Assembly (NCBI GenBank): GCA_030612585.1 | Contig: JAUWNP010000197.1 | Location: forward strand, 1-8,463 | Direction: 5' to 3' | Source of the DNA: Anaerolineae bacterium | GTDB lineage: Bacteria; Chloroflexota; Anaerolineae; B4-G1 | Length of the DNA stretch: 8,463 nucleotides | The notes under the pieces: model-generated | The model's input: only the letters and a program-made list of their open reading frames with translations | What the model was told of the DNA's origin: nothing | Databases searched by the model: none | Program-made: the position numbers and the translations under genes | Shown here: positions 7,789 through 8,463 of the stretch, one piece after another | Position numbering within the stretch: position 1 is the stretch's first letter | Layout of the letters: every line of letters starts with the position of its first letter

Positions 7789-8310
7789 TTACCTGCGCCC
7801 GTTGGGTTTCCAGTAGCCACGCCGCACCATGCGAGCCTCCGTCACCGTCACGATGGCATCTTTGTCCACGGACCTGGCGATCCCCAGCACGGCGTCCACG
7901 TTCTTGCGAGGCACAATGGTCTCGACAACACCCACGACGTTCTCGCGCCCGCGTCCGTAGTATTCCGTCACGCCAAATCCCGCCTGCCGTAAAGCCTCCG
8001 CCAGGGCAGCGCTCTTCTCGGGGGAAATGGCCCGCACCTCGGCGAAGCCCAACGCCAACCGCTGCTCCCAGGCCATGCCAATCAGCGTGCCTACGGCGAA
8101 CCCGCCGCAGTAGGCGAGGATGTTCCAGACGTTGCCCAGATTCGCCACCACCTTGCCGATGGCGACGACATAGACCAACGCACTGACGAAGCCAGCCGCC
8201 ACAGCAGGGGCTTTGCGCCCCTGGACAGTCATTATGGTCGCAACCGTGCTAACGGCGATGCCTACCACGCGCAGCGCAAAGATCAACAAGGCTTCCAGAA
8301 ATATGCTCAC
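7789..8310 (-). CDS. UPF0316 (DUF5698/DUF2179) membrane protein
   Basis: From the GTG start chosen here the product is 173 residues. Three hydrophobic segments (about 4-27, 36-57 and 64-82) include the family's typical RVVGIAVSTVATIMTVQGRK N-terminus. They are followed by a cytoplasmic DUF2179 domain (about 92-163) with GFGVTEYYGRGR (111-122), VPRKNVDAVL (133-142) and the closing TEARMVRRGYW (157-167). The family is widespread and of unknown function; the DUF2179 fold is thought to be a small ligand- or regulation-type domain. A longer reading from TTG 8334 is possible. GTG 8310 is preferred because AGGAG (8322-8318 on the minus strand) lies exactly seven bases upstream and the protein then starts at the first TM segment, as in relatives. 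A strong promoter lies just upstream. Confidence 0.88.
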   Translation of the reverse strand: MSIFLEALLIFALRVVGIAVSTVATIMTVQGRKAPAVAAGFVSALVYVVAIGKVVANLGNVWNILAYCGGFAVGTLIGMAWEQRLALGFAEVRAISPEKSAALAEALRQAGFGVTEYYGRGRENVVGVVETIVPRKNVDAVLGIARSVDKDAIVTVTEARMVRRGYWKPNGRR

Positions 8311-8352
8311 TCGCTCACTCCTATCTGGTTTCAAATATCACACGCTGCGCCG

Positions 8353-8380
8353 ATTATACCGCCCTATGGCCGGTTGTCAA
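8353..8380 (-). promoter_or_regulatory. Consensus sigma70 promoter for the UPF0316 gene
   Basis: On the minus strand TTGACA (8380-8375) is followed, after a 16-bp spacer, by TATAAT (8358-8353). Both hexamers match the consensus exactly. Transcription would start near 8346 and leave a leader of about 36 nt before the GTG at 8310. Confidence 0.75.
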
Positions 8381-8387
8381 CGAAGGA

Positions 8388-8416
8388 TTGTCGCCTCATC
8401 CGGCTTGTGTTATAAT
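8388..8416 (+). promoter_or_regulatory. Sigma70-like promoter for the tadA-like gene
   Basis: TTGTCG (8388-8393), a 17-bp spacer and TATAAT (8411-8416). The expected transcription start is 8422-8424, which coincides with the GTG at 8423. It stands back to back with the minus-strand promoter, 7 bp apart. Confidence 0.65.
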
Positions 8417-8422
8417 ATCACT

Positions 8423-8463
8423 GTGGACGACGCAGCCTGGATGCGCGAGGCACTGGCCGAGGC
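8423..8463 (+). CDS. tadA: Probable tRNA adenosine deaminase, first codons only (3' truncated by window)
   Basis: Only 13 complete codons are visible: GTG GAC GAC and on, reading (M)DDAAWMREALAE. The pattern M-D-x-x-x-W-M-R-x-A-L-x-E-A is the usual N-terminus of bacterial TadA and related CDA-fold deaminases, which make inosine at the wobble position of tRNA-Arg. The zinc-binding HAE/PCxxC motifs would lie beyond the window, so the call rests on a short match. No ribosome binding site precedes the GTG, and the -10 box ends six bases before it, so a leaderless transcript is likely. ATG 8441 is an in-frame alternative but would remove the conserved first residues. Confidence 0.5.
   Translation, partial: MDDAAWMREALAE

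Noticed and set aside
8311..8334. Longer N-terminus of the UPF0316 protein from TTG 8334.
   Set aside because: The added eight residues are charged and atypical, and the AGGAG site that would serve GTG 8310 lies inside them. The shorter form fits the family start.

Overview
The window looks like chromosomal DNA of an uncultured or little-studied Chloroflexota (Anaerolineae- or Chloroflexia-like) bacterium. The grounds are indirect. Base composition is moderately GC-rich. A GTCATTGCGAG-bounded dispersed repeat of a kind I associate with that phylum lies at 7537-7700. The central diterpene genes recall, besides Mycobacterium tuberculosis, a cluster known from Herpetosiphon. The assignment to phylum is an inference.

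Layout. (1) 1-546 is the 3' end of leuS (leucyl-tRNA synthetase), closed by a strong hairpin at 555-589. (2) 702-923 is a small excisionase/MerR-type helix-turn-helix protein. (3) 995-7447 holds six same-strand, tightly packed genes that look like one operon: an MFS transporter of the GPH/MelB type, an isoprenylcysteine-methyltransferase-like membrane methyltransferase, a homologue of the tuberculosinol synthase Rv3378c, a class II diterpene cyclase homologous to Rv3377c, a six-TM PAS-containing sensor histidine kinase, and a single-domain response regulator. (4) 7448-7788 is a 341-bp convergent intergenic region made largely of repeat sequence. (5) 7789-8310 on the minus strand is a UPF0316/DUF2179 membrane protein. 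(6) A divergent promoter pair at 8353-8416 separates it from the first codons of a probable tadA at 8423, cut by the window end.

How the genes fit together (inference). The cyclase has the D-G-D-D acid motif and would convert geranylgeranyl diphosphate (GGPP) to a bicyclic diterpenyl diphosphate. The Rv3378c-like enzyme would then remove or transfer the diphosphate to give a diterpene alcohol or conjugate. The methyltransferase, whose stop is two bases upstream of that gene, could methylate the product, by analogy with O-methylkolavelool formation in Herpetosiphon. The MFS protein could move the product or a precursor across the membrane. No GGPP synthase is present, so the substrate must come from elsewhere. 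The kinase and receiver, 10 bp behind the cyclase, suggest that the pathway is sensed or regulated as a signal-dependent trait.

The most notable detail is in the Rv3378c homologue: the residue aligning with the catalytic Asp34 of the M. tuberculosis enzyme is Asn31, in an otherwise well conserved protein. Other points are the 53-bp overlap between the two terpene genes, competing hairpins over the methyltransferase ribosome binding site, and an apparently leaderless tadA start. All comparisons with named proteins are from memory, without database searches.
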